64,000 bases of DNA from Acidovorax soli (GCF_900107605.1 NZ_FNQJ01000019.1:1-64000); one strand, 5' to 3'; numbered from the stretch's first letter, positions 1 through 10,552 are shown. The notes: generated from the sequence alone by a model not told the origin. Numbers and translations are program-made.

Positions 1-81
1 AAGATTGGCGTGCAGGCCAAGCGCAAGCGTGCGGGGTGGAATCTGGGCTATCTGGAGCGCGTCTTGGGTATCACTATTTAG
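1..81 (+). CDS. C-terminal end of an unidentified protein (partial)
   Basis: An open frame enters from the left edge and ends at TAG (79-81), giving the last 26 residues of a basic protein (ending YLERVLGITI). The fragment is too short for me to assign a family. The stop lies just before a dispersed intergenic repeat (109-173), which fits the end of a gene. The reading frame is an inference from its being open and ending near the repeat. Confidence 0.4.
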   Translation, partial: KIGVQAKRKRAGWNLGYLERVLGITI

Positions 82-108
82 ATGCGATTGCCCTGGCATA
101 CGTATTGG

Positions 109-173
109 TTTGCTATTGAATAAGTAGCTGTTGACGCTTGTTTTATAAGAGCTAGAGGGATAAAACCCTTGAA
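109..173 (+). repeat. R1 dispersed two-hairpin repeat, copy 1
   Basis: This spacer sequence matches the R1 family seen about ten times in the window. It has a GCTA...TAGC arm pair around an A/T loop, then GCTTG, a short A/T spacer and an AGCTAGAGG-like end. It sits upstream of folE in the same orientation as that gene. Confidence 0.65.
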
Positions 174-208
174 GCCGGCAGGCTGGCATTCACTGGTAGG
201 ATGCAGCC

Positions 209-934
209 ATGTCCAGTCAACCAGTTGCCGATATGACGCCCATTCCGCCGGATGAAGGCACGCCTGTTTCCGTGAAGATCCGCGAGCGCATCGCCGCGGC
301 GCGCAAGCGCTTCAACGCCAACGACAACATTGCCGAATTCATCGAGCCCGGCGAGCTGGAGCGGCTGCTCGACGAGGTCGAGGTGAAGATGCAGGGCGTG
401 CTCGACAGCCTGGTCATCAACACCCAGGACGACCACAACACCAACAACACCGCGCGCCGCGTGGCCAAGATGTACCTCAACGAGGTGTTCAAGGGCCGCT
501 ATGTGCAGGCGCCACCCATTACCGAGTTTCCCAACGCCGAGCACCTCAACGAACTCATGATCGTGGGGCCGCTCACGGTGCGCAGTGCCTGCAGCCACCA
601 TTTCTGCCCCGTCATGGGCAAGATCTGGATAGGCATCATGCCCAACGAGCACACCAACGTGATCGGTCTGTCCAAATACGCCCGCATCGTCGACTGGGTC
701 ATGGGTCGTCCGCAGATTCAGGAAGAGGCCGTGGTGCAGCTGGCCGATCTCATCATGGAAAAAACCCAGCCCGACGGCCTGGCCATCGTGATGGAGGCCA
801 GCCACTTCTGCATGTCCTGGCGCGGTGTGCGCGACATGGACAGCAAGATGATCAACTCCGTGATGCGCGGCGTGTTCCTCAAGGACAGCGCCCTGCGCCG
901 CGAATTCCTCTCGCTCATTCCAGGAAGGAACTGA
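209..934 (+). CDS. folE: GTP cyclohydrolase I
   Basis: This enzyme converts GTP to 7,8-dihydroneopterin triphosphate, the first step of tetrahydrofolate and pterin synthesis in the cytosol. The 241-residue protein has the full family core: the zinc and active-site motif CSHHFCP (Cys128, His131), the following GKIWIGIMPN segment, the GLSKYARIV stretch, and the C-terminal SHFCMSWRGV with the third zinc cysteine. About 40 residues precede the core, as in long proteobacterial forms. The ATG at 209 is preceded by a GGTAGGA-like site. The stop is followed after one base by a BLUF photoreceptor gene, so the two are very likely cotranscribed. The family call is certain; any light link is inference. 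Confidence 0.96.
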   Translation: MSSQPVADMTPIPPDEGTPVSVKIRERIAAARKRFNANDNIAEFIEPGELERLLDEVEVKMQGVLDSLVINTQDDHNTNNTARRVAKMYLNEVFKGRYVQAPPITEFPNAEHLNELMIVGPLTVRSACSHHFCPVMGKIWIGIMPNEHTNVIGLSKYARIVDWVMGRPQIQEEAVVQLADLIMEKTQPDGLAIVMEASHFCMSWRGVRDMDSKMINSVMRGVFLKDSALRREFLSLIPGRN

Positions 935-935
935 C

Positions 936-1358
936 ATGCTCGTACGCCTGCTCTATGCCAGCCGTGCGGTGGACACTTCGCCTGCCGCCATCGAGGCCAT
1001 CCTCACCCAGTCGCGCCAGCACAACCCGGGCTGCGGCATCACCGGCATCCTGTGCTATGGCGGCGGGGTCTTCCTGCAGGCCATCGAGGGCGGGCGCTCG
1101 GCCGTCAACGAACTCTATGGCCACATCCAGCGCGACCCGCGCCACCAGAACGTGGAGCTGCTGCACTACGAAGAGATCGCCGAGCGGCGCTTTGGCGGCT
1201 GGACCATGGGGCAGGTGAACCTGTCCAAGATCAACCACTCCATCCTGCTCAAATATTCCGAAAAACCCGAACTCGACCCGTATGCGGTGTCGGGCAAGGT
1301 GTCGTTTGCGCTGCTCGAAGAGCTGATGGCGACGGCGAGCATCATCGGCCGCGCCTGA
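936..1358 (+). CDS. Short BLUF-domain blue-light sensor protein
   Basis: BLUF domains bind FAD and sense blue light through a Tyr-Gln-Asn hydrogen-bond network. The 140-residue protein is almost entirely one BLUF domain: Tyr7 in LLYASRA, Asn30 in NPGCGITG and Gln48 in FLQAIEG, with FGGWTMG at the expected later position. The C-terminal tail of about 40 residues carries no recognisable output domain, so it probably acts through a partner protein. It starts one base after the folE stop (TGA-C-ATG), which implies translational coupling. What it controls cannot be read from the sequence. Confidence 0.93.
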   Translation: MLVRLLYASRAVDTSPAAIEAILTQSRQHNPGCGITGILCYGGGVFLQAIEGGRSAVNELYGHIQRDPRHQNVELLHYEEIAERRFGGWTMGQVNLSKINHSILLKYSEKPELDPYAVSGKVSFALLEELMATASIIGRA

Positions 1359-1482
1359 AAAGCGGGCTTGCTTTGCTACTGCGCCAGCCGATTCCGGGCC
1401 TGCTGTGCTCGCCGTACGGGAGTACGGCTGCGCGCATCGACCCAGACTAGGCTGGCTCGCTACGCAAGTCAACCCCGCTTTT
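1358..1482. repeat. Structured intergenic element with inverted ends
   Basis: The spacer after the BLUF gene is bounded by a perfect 9-base inverted repeat, AAAAGCGGG (1358-1366) and CCCGCTTTT (1474-1482). It contains a perfect hairpin, GCCGTAC-GGGA-GTACGGC (1411-1428). I see no open frame in it. It resembles the small palindromic intergenic elements of Comamonadaceae and may act as a transcript end, though no strong T-run follows. Confidence 0.5.
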
Positions 1483-1579
1483 AATGGTTGATGGGTGCCA
1501 ATCCATTCCTTGGCCGCAGCCGCTAACAGCGTGCTGCGGCCTTTTGCATTCCTGCTTCTGCGATCTGTGACCTGTGCCC

Positions 1580-2419
1580 ATGACGACCGACCTGGCCACC
1601 CCCATGCTGCTGGGCTGCGATTTTTCCAGCAGCCCCAGCCGGCGCAAGCCCATCGTGCTGGCGCTGGGCCAGCGCGTGGCAACGCGGGTGCAGCTGCGGG
1701 GGCTGGAAACTTTCGACACCCTCGATGGCTTTGCGCGCCGGCTGGCCCAGCCGCGTGCCTGGGTGGGTGGTTTTGATCTACCCTTTGGCCTGCCGCGCGC
1801 GCTGGTGCAGGCGCTGGGCTGGCCGCTGCAGTGGCATGCGTGCATGCAGCACTACCGCAGGCTCACGCGGGCGCAGATCCGCGACCAGTTCGCTGCGTTC
1901 TGTGACGCGCGCCCCGTGGGCGGCAAGTTTGCCCACCGGGCCACCGACGCTCCCGCGGGCTCCAGCCCCTCCATGAAATGGGTCAACCCGCCCGTGGCCT
2001 ACATGCTGCACGCCGGCGTGCCGTTGCTGCTGGATGCGGGCGTGCACCTGCCCGGCCTGCACCCCGGCGACCCGCAGCGCGTGGCGCTGGAAGCCTATCC
2101 CGGCCTGCTGGCCCGCGAAATCCTGGCGCGCCGCAGCTACAAGAGCGATGACCGCGCCAAACAGACGCCCGACCGGCTGATCGCGCGCAAGGACCTGGTG
2201 CATGCACTCGAGATGGGCCAGACCCGCCTGGGCCTGCGGCTCAAGCTCAGCCATGCCCAGCGCGATGCGCTGGTGGATGATGCCAGCGGCGACCGCCTGG
2301 ACGCCGTGCTGTGCCTCTTGCAGGCGGCCTGGGCGCAGCAGCGCCATGCGGCGGGCGATGCGCTCTATGGCTTGCCCCAGGGGCTGGATGGCCTGGAGGG
2401 CTGGATTGTCACGGCCTGA
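1580..2419 (+). CDS. DUF429 family protein (predicted RNase H-fold nuclease)
   Basis: The 279-residue protein has marks of the DUF429 family, which is predicted to adopt an RNase H-like fold. These are an early acidic motif GCDFSSSPSRRKP, GGFDLPFGLPR, EAYPGLLA, and a late DRLDAVLCLLQAAW helix with the second conserved Asp. No experimental function is known to me. A GTG lies two codons upstream (1574), but ATG at 1580 is the more usual start; neither has a strong ribosome site. It stands alone between the BLUF gene and the LysE exporter. Confidence 0.75.
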   Translation: MTTDLATPMLLGCDFSSSPSRRKPIVLALGQRVATRVQLRGLETFDTLDGFARRLAQPRAWVGGFDLPFGLPRALVQALGWPLQWHACMQHYRRLTRAQIRDQFAAFCDARPVGGKFAHRATDAPAGSSPSMKWVNPPVAYMLHAGVPLLLDAGVHLPGLHPGDPQRVALEAYPGLLAREILARRSYKSDDRAKQTPDRLIARKDLVHALEMGQTRLGLRLKLSHAQRDALVDDASGDRLDAVLCLLQAAWAQQRHAAGDALYGLPQGLDGLEGWIVTA

Positions 2420-2601
2420 CCTGCGCCGCCGCCCTGGTATTGCGGGCGCAGCCCGGTGGACAGCCACCGCATCTGCGCGCAGACCTCGCCCGGCAAGGGC
2501 TGGACGCGTGACGCATCGGCCGATGCGGTGGCAGCTTGCGGAGGGTTTGTGCCGCGACGTTGGCACAATGGACAACTCCGCATTTGTAGATTCTCCTGGC
2601 C

Positions 2602-3249
2602 ATGCCTGCTTTCGAAACCCTGCTCACTTTCTTTGGCGTGTCGGTGCTGCTGGGCCTGACGCCCGGCCCTGACAATCTGTTTGTGCTGCTGCAATCGGCC
2701 CAGCGCGGCTGGCGCGCCGGCATGGCGGTGGTGGTGGGCCTGTGCGCCGGCCTCGTGGTGCACACCGCAGCGGTGGCCCTGGGGCTGGCGGCCGTGTTTG
2801 CCGCATCGGCCATGGCGTTCACCGTGCTCAAGTACTGCGGCGCGGCCTATCTGGCCTATCTGGCGTGGCAGGCCCTGCGGGCGCCCGCCGCCACGGCCCA
2901 GGAGTCCGCCGTCGCCACGGGCCAGGGCAAGCAGGGTGGCCCCAGCCTGGGGCGCATGGTGGGGCGCGGCATGGTCATGAACCTCACCAACCCCAAGGTG
3001 CTGGTGTTCTTCCTGGCCTTTTTGCCGCAGTTCGCCGACCCTGCGCGCGGCAGCGTGGCGCTGCAGCTCATGCTGCTGGGGGTGGTGTTCATGCTGGCCA
3101 CGCTGCTGGTGTTCGGGGCCATCGCCTGCTTTTCCGGGGGCTTCGGGGCACTGCTGCAACGCTCGGCGCGCGCGCAGACCGTGCTCAACCGCGTGGCTGG
3201 CCTGGTGTTTCTGGGCCTGGCGGTGCGGCTGGCCACGGCCGAGCGCTGA
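2602..3249 (+). CDS. LysE/RhtB family amino-acid exporter
   Basis: An inner-membrane exporter of the LysE/RhtB family, which exports amino acids such as lysine, homoserine or threonine. The 215-residue protein has about six hydrophobic segments and the family's N-terminal signature GLTPGPDNLFVLLQSAQRG. A mid-protein MNLTNPKVLVFFLAFLPQF motif is equally typical. A hydrophilic loop of about 25 residues separates helices 3 and 4. The substrate cannot be told. The 182-base spacer upstream shows no other gene. Confidence 0.92.
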   Translation: MPAFETLLTFFGVSVLLGLTPGPDNLFVLLQSAQRGWRAGMAVVVGLCAGLVVHTAAVALGLAAVFAASAMAFTVLKYCGAAYLAYLAWQALRAPAATAQESAVATGQGKQGGPSLGRMVGRGMVMNLTNPKVLVFFLAFLPQFADPARGSVALQLMLLGVVFMLATLLVFGAIACFSGGFGALLQRSARAQTVLNRVAGLVFLGLAVRLATAER

Positions 3250-3295
3250 AGCCTGCAACGGCCCCGCCGCTAAGCGGCAGATCGCACCATCAGCA

Positions 3296-3360
3296 GACTA
3301 TCAAATCAATAGCTGCTGGCGCTTGTTGCATAAGCGCTAAAATCAAAAAATGCTTGAATT
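3296..3360 (+). repeat. R1 dispersed two-hairpin repeat, copy 2
   Basis: This copy shows AATAGCTGCTGGCGCTTG, then a short spacer and ATAAGCGCTAAAA, so the GCGCTT/AAGCGC hairpin is nearly perfect. It lies directly upstream of the histidine phosphatase gene in the same orientation. Confidence 0.75.
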
Positions 3361-3387
3361 GTCATGTGCGGGTTTGATAATGGGCGT

Positions 3388-4077
3388 ATGACCGAACTCC
3401 TCCTCATCCGCCATGGTGAAACCGACTGGAACCGCGAGTTGCGCTTCCAGGGCCAGGTGGATGTGCCGCTGAACGCCACCGGGCACGCGCAGGCGCACCG
3501 CCTGGCGCAGCGCCTGGTGGCGGAGAACCTGGCGGTCGATCATCTGGTGTGCAGCGACCTCATCCGCACCCGGCAGACGGCACAGCCCGCGCTGGCGGCG
3601 TTGCTGCCGCAGCTGTCGCTCGACGCCCTGACCGACCCGCGCCTGCGCGAGCAGCATTTTGGCGTGGTGGATGGCCTGCGCGTGGACGACATCAAGGTGC
3701 AGCACGCATCGGCCTGGGCGCAGTGGCTGCGCTTCGATGCCGATGGCAGCATGCCCGGCGGCGAGACCGCGCGGCAGTTCCACGCACGGGTGATGGAGGC
3801 GCTGCGCGGCCTGGCCCACCAGCATGCGGGGCAGACCGTCATCGTGGTCACGCACGGTGGCGTGCTCGACATGGTGTGGCGCACCGCGCGCGGCCTGGGA
3901 CTGGGCGGTCCGCGCCAGAGCGATATTCCCAACGCGGGCCTGAACCACGTGCGCCTGCAGGGCGATGCCATAGAGATCGTGCGTTGGGCTGACACGCAGC
4001 ACCTGGCCGGCATGCCGGCCCAGCCCGTGTACGACCAGACCCGGCTGCAGCGCGCCGAAGGCGTCAGGGCCGCTTGA
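3388..4077 (+). CDS. Histidine phosphatase family protein (phosphoglycerate-mutase-like)
   Basis: This 229-residue protein belongs to the cofactor-independent branch of the histidine phosphatase superfamily (GpmB/CobC type). The phospho-accepting histidine is in the N-terminal LLIRHGETDWN motif, and the second catalytic histidine is in VVTHGGVLD. Likely substrates are small phosphate esters, but the exact one cannot be read. An in-frame ATG eight codons upstream (3364) is less likely because the domain starts at once from the chosen ATG. Its 3' end overlaps the convergent unknown gene by 14 bases. Confidence 0.88.
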   Translation: MTELLLIRHGETDWNRELRFQGQVDVPLNATGHAQAHRLAQRLVAENLAVDHLVCSDLIRTRQTAQPALAALLPQLSLDALTDPRLREQHFGVVDGLRVDDIKVQHASAWAQWLRFDADGSMPGGETARQFHARVMEALRGLAHQHAGQTVIVVTHGGVLDMVWRTARGLGLGGPRQSDIPNAGLNHVRLQGDAIEIVRWADTQHLAGMPAQPVYDQTRLQRAEGVRAA

Positions 4078-4690
4078 CGCCCTTGTCGCCCCTTACCAGT
4101 GCCAGATAGGCGCTGCGGGTCTGCGCCGACACGGAATTCACCAGCTGCTCATACGGCGTCTTGTGCCGCGCCAGCATGCGCGCCGTGGCGATGGTCTTGG
4201 ACTTGCAGAACCAGTGGCAGGTGTGCTGCATCAGGAACAGCTCGGCCGACATCGTGAAGGCCTTGTCGCGCGGGGCCAGGTGCGCCGCGTTGCGGACCAT
4301 GTTCTCGATGCCCCGGGCGTGGATCGCCAGGGCCTGGCGCATGTCGAAGGTGGTGGCGGGAAACAGCTGGCTGGCAAATGGAACCGCCATGGCGAAGCGG
4401 CTGACGCGGGCGTCGGCCTCGTTCACCTGGGAGAACTCGGCGGCGAATCGGTTGAACTGCTCGCTCAGCTGCGACTCGGTGCTGCCCAGCAGGCTCCAGA
4501 TCTGGTCGCGCCGCTCGGGCGTGCTCTCGCCCAGCGCGCGCAGATAGCCCTCGGTCAGGGTCTCCATGAGCTTTTCGATCTGGTAATGGCCCAGGTGGCT
4601 GGCCAGCAGGGCAATGCGCTTGCGTTGCTGCTGGTGGTTGAGGATGTAGCTGCCGATGGCGATCAGGAGGGCGAGGGTGAGAATGTCCAT
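4064..4690 (-). CDS. Unknown membrane-anchored protein
   Basis: I do not recognise this 208-residue protein. One N-terminal hydrophobic segment (about residues 3-16, LTLALLIAIGSYIL) is followed by a basic stretch, so the remainder is probably cytoplasmic. The body is mainly helical with two cysteines near a CHWFCKSK motif. ATG at 4690 is chosen because the membrane segment starts there. It begins 7 bases after the amidase stop and is probably the last gene of the ABC importer-amidase operon. Confidence 0.7.
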   Translation of the reverse strand: MDILTLALLIAIGSYILNHQQQRKRIALLASHLGHYQIEKLMETLTEGYLRALGESTPERRDQIWSLLGSTESQLSEQFNRFAAEFSQVNEADARVSRFAMAVPFASQLFPATTFDMRQALAIHARGIENMVRNAAHLAPRDKAFTMSAELFLMQHTCHWFCKSKTIATARMLARHKTPYEQLVNSVSAQTRSAYLALVRGDKGVKRP

Positions 4691-4697
4691 GGCCTGT

Positions 4698-6107
4698 TTA
4701 TATCCCCGGCGGCTGGGGCCAGGCGCGTTGCGGTGGGCGGATCTGCTCGAACGCGTGGGCCAGTTGCAGCACGCCCAGGTCGTCAAAGCGCCGCCCGGCG
4801 ATCTGCAGGCCAATGGGCAAGGGATGCAGGCCCGTGGTGTAGCCGCAGTTCACCGACGCAGCGGGCTGCTCCGACATGTTGAAGGGCACGGTGAAGCCGA
4901 TGTGCTCCAGCGGACGCAGCGGGTCGTCGGTGGGCGAGGGCAGCTCGGCCGCAAATGCCGGCATGGGCGCCACGGGCGATATCACGTAGTCGAAGGCGTT
5001 GCAGGCACGCACAGTGGCCAGGCGGGTCAGGTGGAACTGCTGGCTGGCGTGGAACACTGCGGTGCCGCTCAGGCCCGCGGCGCTGTCGGCCCAGGCGCGG
5101 ATGTAGGGCAGCACCTTGCCCTGCTGCGCGGCGGGCAGGGCCTGCAGGTCGATGTACGAGCGCATGCGCCAGAAATGGTCCATGCCGTCGAGCATGGCCT
5201 GGGTCATGAAGGGCTGCATGGGCACGATGTGGGCGCCGGCCTGCTCTAGCCAGCGGGCCGCCTGCTCGATGGCGGCGCGCACCTCGGGCTCGACGGCGAG
5301 GCCGCAGCCCGCCTCCAGCAGCAGGCCGATGCGCAGACCACGAAGGTGTTCGACACCCTGGTCGAACCGGCCCCAGGCGATGTCCTGCGCGGGCAGGGCC
5401 ATGCTGTCGCGCGCGTCGCTCTGGCTCAGCACCTGCATCATCAGTGCGGCGTCCGCCACCGTGCGCGTCATGGGGCCGGCGGCGCGGCCGGTGTAGGGCG
5501 GGTCGATGGGAATGCGGCCCAGGCTGGGTTTCAGGCTGAAGATGCCGCACCAGCTGGCCGGCAGGCGCAGCGAGCCGCCGATGTCGGTGCCGATGTGCAG
5601 CGGGCCATAGCCGGCGGCAGCGGCAGCGCCCGCCCCGGCGCTGGAGCCACCGGGGCCTTTGGAGAGGTCCCAGGGGTTGCGCGCCAGCGGGTGAAAGCTC
5701 GACAGTCCCGAAGACAGCATGCCGTAGTCGGGCATGGTGGTCTTGGCCACGACCACGGCGCCGGCTTCGCGCAGGCGCGCGGCGGGCGGGGCGTCGGCGG
5801 CCGCGGACAGCAGCGCGGTGGCCGCGGTGCCCAGGGGCATGGGGTCGCCGCGCGTAGCGATGTTTTCCTTGATGGTGGCGGGCACGCCATCGAGCGCACC
5901 CAGGGGTGCGCCGCGCAGCCAGCGGGCCTCGGATGCCCTGGCCTGCGCCAGGGCGGCGTCGGGGCGCAGCAGGTAGGTGGCCTGGATGTGGGGCTCCCAG
6001 CGCCCGATGTGGGCCAGCACATCGGCGACCACATCGACCGGGGACAGGGTGCGCTGGCGATAGGCCGCGAGCAGGGCGTGGGCGGGCAGGTCGTGCAGGG
6101 CGCTCAT
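4698..6107 (-). CDS. Amidase signature family hydrolase
   Basis: This 469-residue enzyme hydrolyses a C-N amide bond and belongs to the amidase signature family with a Ser-cisSer-Lys triad. The catalytic Lys is in PATIKENIA, the Gly/Ser-rich signature is [16 protein letters not shown], and the nucleophile region is GTDIGGSLRLPAS. There is no sign of a GatB partner, so it is not the tRNA amidotransferase subunit GatA. It starts 19 bases after the binding-protein gene, so its substrate is probably what the neighbouring importer brings in, such as a peptide amide or opine-like compound. That link is inference. Confidence 0.92.
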   Translation of the reverse strand: MSALHDLPAHALLAAYRQRTLSPVDVVADVLAHIGRWEPHIQATYLLRPDAALAQARASEARWLRGAPLGALDGVPATIKENIATRGDPMPLGTAATALLSAAADAPPAARLREAGAVVVAKTTMPDYGMLSSGLSSFHPLARNPWDLSKGPGGSSAGAGAAAAAGYGPLHIGTDIGGSLRLPASWCGIFSLKPSLGRIPIDPPYTGRAAGPMTRTVADAALMMQVLSQSDARDSMALPAQDIAWGRFDQGVEHLRGLRIGLLLEAGCGLAVEPEVRAAIEQAARWLEQAGAHIVPMQPFMTQAMLDGMDHFWRMRSYIDLQALPAAQQGKVLPYIRAWADSAAGLSGTAVFHASQQFHLTRLATVRACNAFDYVISPVAPMPAFAAELPSPTDDPLRPLEHIGFTVPFNMSEQPAASVNCGYTTGLHPLPIGLQIAGRRFDDLGVLQLAHAFEQIRPPQRAWPQPPGI

Positions 6108-6126
6108 GGTGCGGGTGGCGCCGGTG

Positions 6127-7617
6127 TCAGGACCAGGAAAGGGCCGAGAGATCGTTCACGAAGATGGGCATGTCTTTCCACAGCCCCCGGAGGTTCTTGT
6201 TCGCCACCGTCACCCATTGCGGCTGGTAGAGGAAACCGTGCACGGCCTCTTCGGCCAGCAGGCGCTGCGCGTCGCCCAGCAGGCGGGCACGGTCGGCCGG
6301 GCGGGGGGTGTTCTTGATCTTGTCGAACAGCGTGTTGAACTGCGGCGAGTTGTAGCCCCAGTAGTAGTCGGGCTTGGCAAAGTTGCCCAGGTCGAAGGGC
6401 TCGACATGCGAGATGAGCGTGAGGTCGTAGTTCTTGTTGCCGTAGGTGCCGCTGAGCCACTGGGCCCATTCCACGTTCTGGAGCTTGCACACGATGCCGA
6501 TCTTGGCCAGCTGCGCCGCGATCACCTCGCCGCCCTGGCGGGCGTAGGGCGGCGGAGGCAGGGTGAGCGTAAGCTCCAGCGGGGTCTTGACGCCGGCCTC
6601 GGCCAGCAGTTTCCTGGCCTTGTCGATGTCAAAGGGGTTGATGCCCGTGGTGTCCACATAGCCAAACGCGCCCGGCACATAGTGGCTGCCAATGGGCACG
6701 CCAAAGCCGTCGCCTGCACCTTCGATGACGGCCTTGCGGTCGATGGCGGCGGCGATGGCGCGGCGCACGCGCACGTCGTTCAGGGGCTTTCGGTTGTTGT
6801 TGATGGCCAGGATGGTCTTGGCGCGCGAGCCGCTCACCACCACCTGAAAGCGCGGATTGGCCTTGAACTGGGCCACGCTGCGCGGCGTGACGCGGGCGAA
6901 CAGGTCCACATCGCCCGCCAGCAGCGCCGCCACCTGGGCGGCGGGGTCGGAGATGAAGCGGAATGTGGCCCGGCGCATCCGGATGCTGCCGGGTGCCCGA
7001 AAACCTGGCCACGCGTTCAGCGTGATGGACGCACCCCGGTTCCAGGCGCCCAGCACGTAGGGGCCGGTGCCTACGGGCCGGGTGGCGTTGGTGGCGGCGC
7101 TTTGGGGCTCGGCGATGATGGCCGTGGCCTGGCCCAGCACGAACAGGAAGTCGGGGTCGATGTCTTTGTTGATGATGACCACGGTGTGGTCGTCCACCAC
7201 CTGGGTGGTGAGGTTGGCAAAGGTGCGCTTGTCCTTGTTGGTGCTCTTGTCGCTGCCCGCACGGTCGAACGAAAACTTGACCGCGCTGGCAGTGAACGGC
7301 ACGCCATTGCTGAACTTCACCCCCCGGCGCAGGCGCAGGGTGTAGGTTCGCAGATCGGGCGACACCTCCCAGCTCTCCGCCAGCAGCGGCGACACGCTGC
7401 CGTCGGCGTTGATCTTGGTGAGCGTCTCGAAGATGTTGTAGTGCACGATCTCGGCAATGGCCGAGGCGGCGCCGGCCGTGGGGTCCAGCCCTGGTGGCTC
7501 CAGCGTCATGGCCAGCACCACGCTGTCCTTGCTGGTTTTGGCCAGGGCGCCCCAGGGCGCAGCCAGGGGGGCGGCAGCGATGGCGCCAGTGGCCAGGACG
7601 GAGCGGCGGTTCAGCAT
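6127..7617 (-). CDS. ABC importer solute-binding protein, peptide/nickel/opine type
   Basis: A periplasmic binding protein of the SBP_bac_5 family (DppA/OppA-like), 496 residues. The N-terminus MLNRRSVLATGAIAAAP is a signal peptide with a twin-arginine pair, so Tat export is possible. The mature part opens with LEPPGLDPTAGAASAIAEIVHYNIFETLT, the usual ligand-lobe start, followed by LRRGVKFSNGVPFTA, highly typical of the family. It lies 73 bases downstream of the ATPase gene in the same operon. The ligand is unknown; the downstream amidase hints at an amide. Confidence 0.93.
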   Translation of the reverse strand: MLNRRSVLATGAIAAAPLAAPWGALAKTSKDSVVLAMTLEPPGLDPTAGAASAIAEIVHYNIFETLTKINADGSVSPLLAESWEVSPDLRTYTLRLRRGVKFSNGVPFTASAVKFSFDRAGSDKSTNKDKRTFANLTTQVVDDHTVVIINKDIDPDFLFVLGQATAIIAEPQSAATNATRPVGTGPYVLGAWNRGASITLNAWPGFRAPGSIRMRRATFRFISDPAAQVAALLAGDVDLFARVTPRSVAQFKANPRFQVVVSGSRAKTILAINNNRKPLNDVRVRRAIAAAIDRKAVIEGAGDGFGVPIGSHYVPGAFGYVDTTGINPFDIDKARKLLAEAGVKTPLELTLTLPPPPYARQGGEVIAAQLAKIGIVCKLQNVEWAQWLSGTYGNKNYDLTLISHVEPFDLGNFAKPDYYWGYNSPQFNTLFDKIKNTPRPADRARLLGDAQRLLAEEAVHGFLYQPQWVTVANKNLRGLWKDMPIFVNDLSALSWS

Positions 7618-7690
7618 GTTCGGGTTCTCCAGGCGAAACAGGTCGATGGGGCCCGCTTGCAGGGGCGCCCTTGGTCAGAAAGGATTCTTT

Positions 7691-8637
<947 letters not shown>

Positions 8638-8641
<4 letters not shown>

Positions 8642-9675
8642 GCGCTGGCCTCTTGCGCGGCGGCCACCGCATCCAGCCGGATGCAGCGTGCCAGGTGCCC
8701 CGCACCCCCAGCCGCCAGCGGCACGGGCGGCGGTGCGGTGCTGTGGCAGGCGGCCACGGTGAAACCGCAGCGCCCGGCAAAGGGGCAGCCGGCGGGCAGG
8801 TGGGCCAGCTCGGGCACGGTGCCCGCGATGGTGGACAGGCGCGGGCGTTCGCCGGCGCGGCGCGGCACCAGCTGCGGGCGCGCCGCCAGCAGGCCGCGCG
8901 TGTAGGGGTGGGCCATGGCCGAAAAAACTGCCTCCGTGGGGCCGCTCTCCACCACGCTGCCGCCATACATCACCAGCATGCGGTCCGCGTTCTGCGCAAT
9001 CACGCCCAGGTCGTGCGAGATCAGGATCAGCGCCATGCCACGCTCGGCCACCAGGTCGCCGACGAGCTGAAGGATCTGCTGCTGCACGGTCACGTCGAGC
9101 GCCGTGGTGGGCTCGTCGGCAATCAGCAGATCGGGCCCGCAGGCCAGCGCCATGGCAATGGTGATGCGCTGGCGCTGCCCGCCCGAAAACTGGTGCGGGT
9201 AGTCGTCCAGGCGCCGGGCGGCGTCGGCAATGCCCACGCGCTCCAGCAGGGCCAGGGCCTCGCGGCGTGCGGCTGTGCGGCCCAGGCCGCGGTGCAGCCG
9301 CAGCGGCTCGGCCACCTGGTCGCCAATGCGGTGCACGGGGTTCAGCGCCGTCATGGGCTCCTGGAAAACCATGCCGATGCGGTTGCCGCGCAGGCGGCAC
9401 AGCGCGGCGTCGTCCAGCCCTACCAGTTCCTGCCCATCCAGAAGAATGCTGCCGCTGGCCTGTGCGGCTTCGGGCAGCAGGCCCATGAGCGCCAGGGCGG
9501 TGAGCGACTTGCCGCAGCCCGATTCGCCCACCAGGCCCAGGGTTTCGCCGCGACGCAGCGTGAAGTCGATGCCGCGCACTGCATCGGCGGTGCCCCGGTG
9601 GGTGTGCAGGCGAATGCACAGCTGGGTGACCTGCAGCAAGGGCATGGGTGCGGTGGGTGGGTGGTCGGTCGGCAT
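8638..9675 (-). CDS. dppD: ABC peptide importer ATPase (DppD-like)
   Basis: First ATPase of the importer, 345 residues, with Walker A GESGCGKS, signature FSGGQRQR, Walker [14 protein letters not shown] and a C-terminal [13 protein letters not shown] region. That region is a cysteine motif typical of DppD/OppD. The start ATG at 9675 overlaps the permease stop (TGATG). A second ATG ten codons in (MPLLQVTQL) is possible. The frame is open for 33 codons further upstream, but there it overlaps the permease gene. Confidence 0.93.
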
Positions 9676-10552
9676 CAGCGTTGGCGGGTCAGGCGGGGGT
9701 CGAGCAGGTCGCGCAGGCCGTCGCCCAGCAGGTTCAGGCCCAGCACGGCCAGGGCAATGGCCACGCCGGGCCACACGGCCAGCAGCGGCGCCTGGAACAT
9801 CAGGGTCTGGGCGTCGCTGAGCATGCGGCCCCAGGACGGCTGCGGCGGCTGCGTGCCCAGGCCCAGGTACGACAGCGCCGCCTCGGCCAGGATGGCAATG
9901 GCGAACTGCACCGTGGCCTGCACGATCAGCACCGAGGCGATGTTGGGCAGCACATGCTCGAGCGTGATGCGCACACTGCCCTTGCCGCAGGCCCGTGCCG
10001 CCAGGATGAAATCGCGCGACCCCACGGCGTTGGCCGAAGCCCGCGTCACCCGCGCAAAGGTGGGAATGTTGAAGATGCCGATGGCGATGATCGAGTTGAT
10101 GGTGCCCGCGCCAAACACCGCCGTCATCATGATGGCCGACAGGATGGCCGGAAAGGCGAAGGTGAAGTCGGCCAGGCGCATGATGGCTTCTTCCACCCAG
10201 CCACGCCGCGCGGCGGCAAGCAGCCCGAGTGCCACGCCCAGGCCCATGCCAATGCCCACCGCGATCACGCCCACCAGGAGCGAGTTGCGCGCGCCCACCA
10301 GCAGCAGCGAGGCCACGTCGCGGCCAAAGGCATCGGTGCCCAGCCAGTGCTGGCTGCTGGGCCGCTGCAGCTTGGCCGGCAGGTCCATGTCGTAGGGCGA
10401 CCAGGGCGTCCAGACCAGCGACAGGGCCGCGGCGGCCAGCAGCAGCAACACCAGCACCGCACCGGCAACAAAGCTGCGGTGGCGCAGGGCGCGACGCAGC
10501 CAGCCCGCAGTCAGGGCCGGGGCGGGCGGGGTGCTGGTGGCGGCGGACTGAT

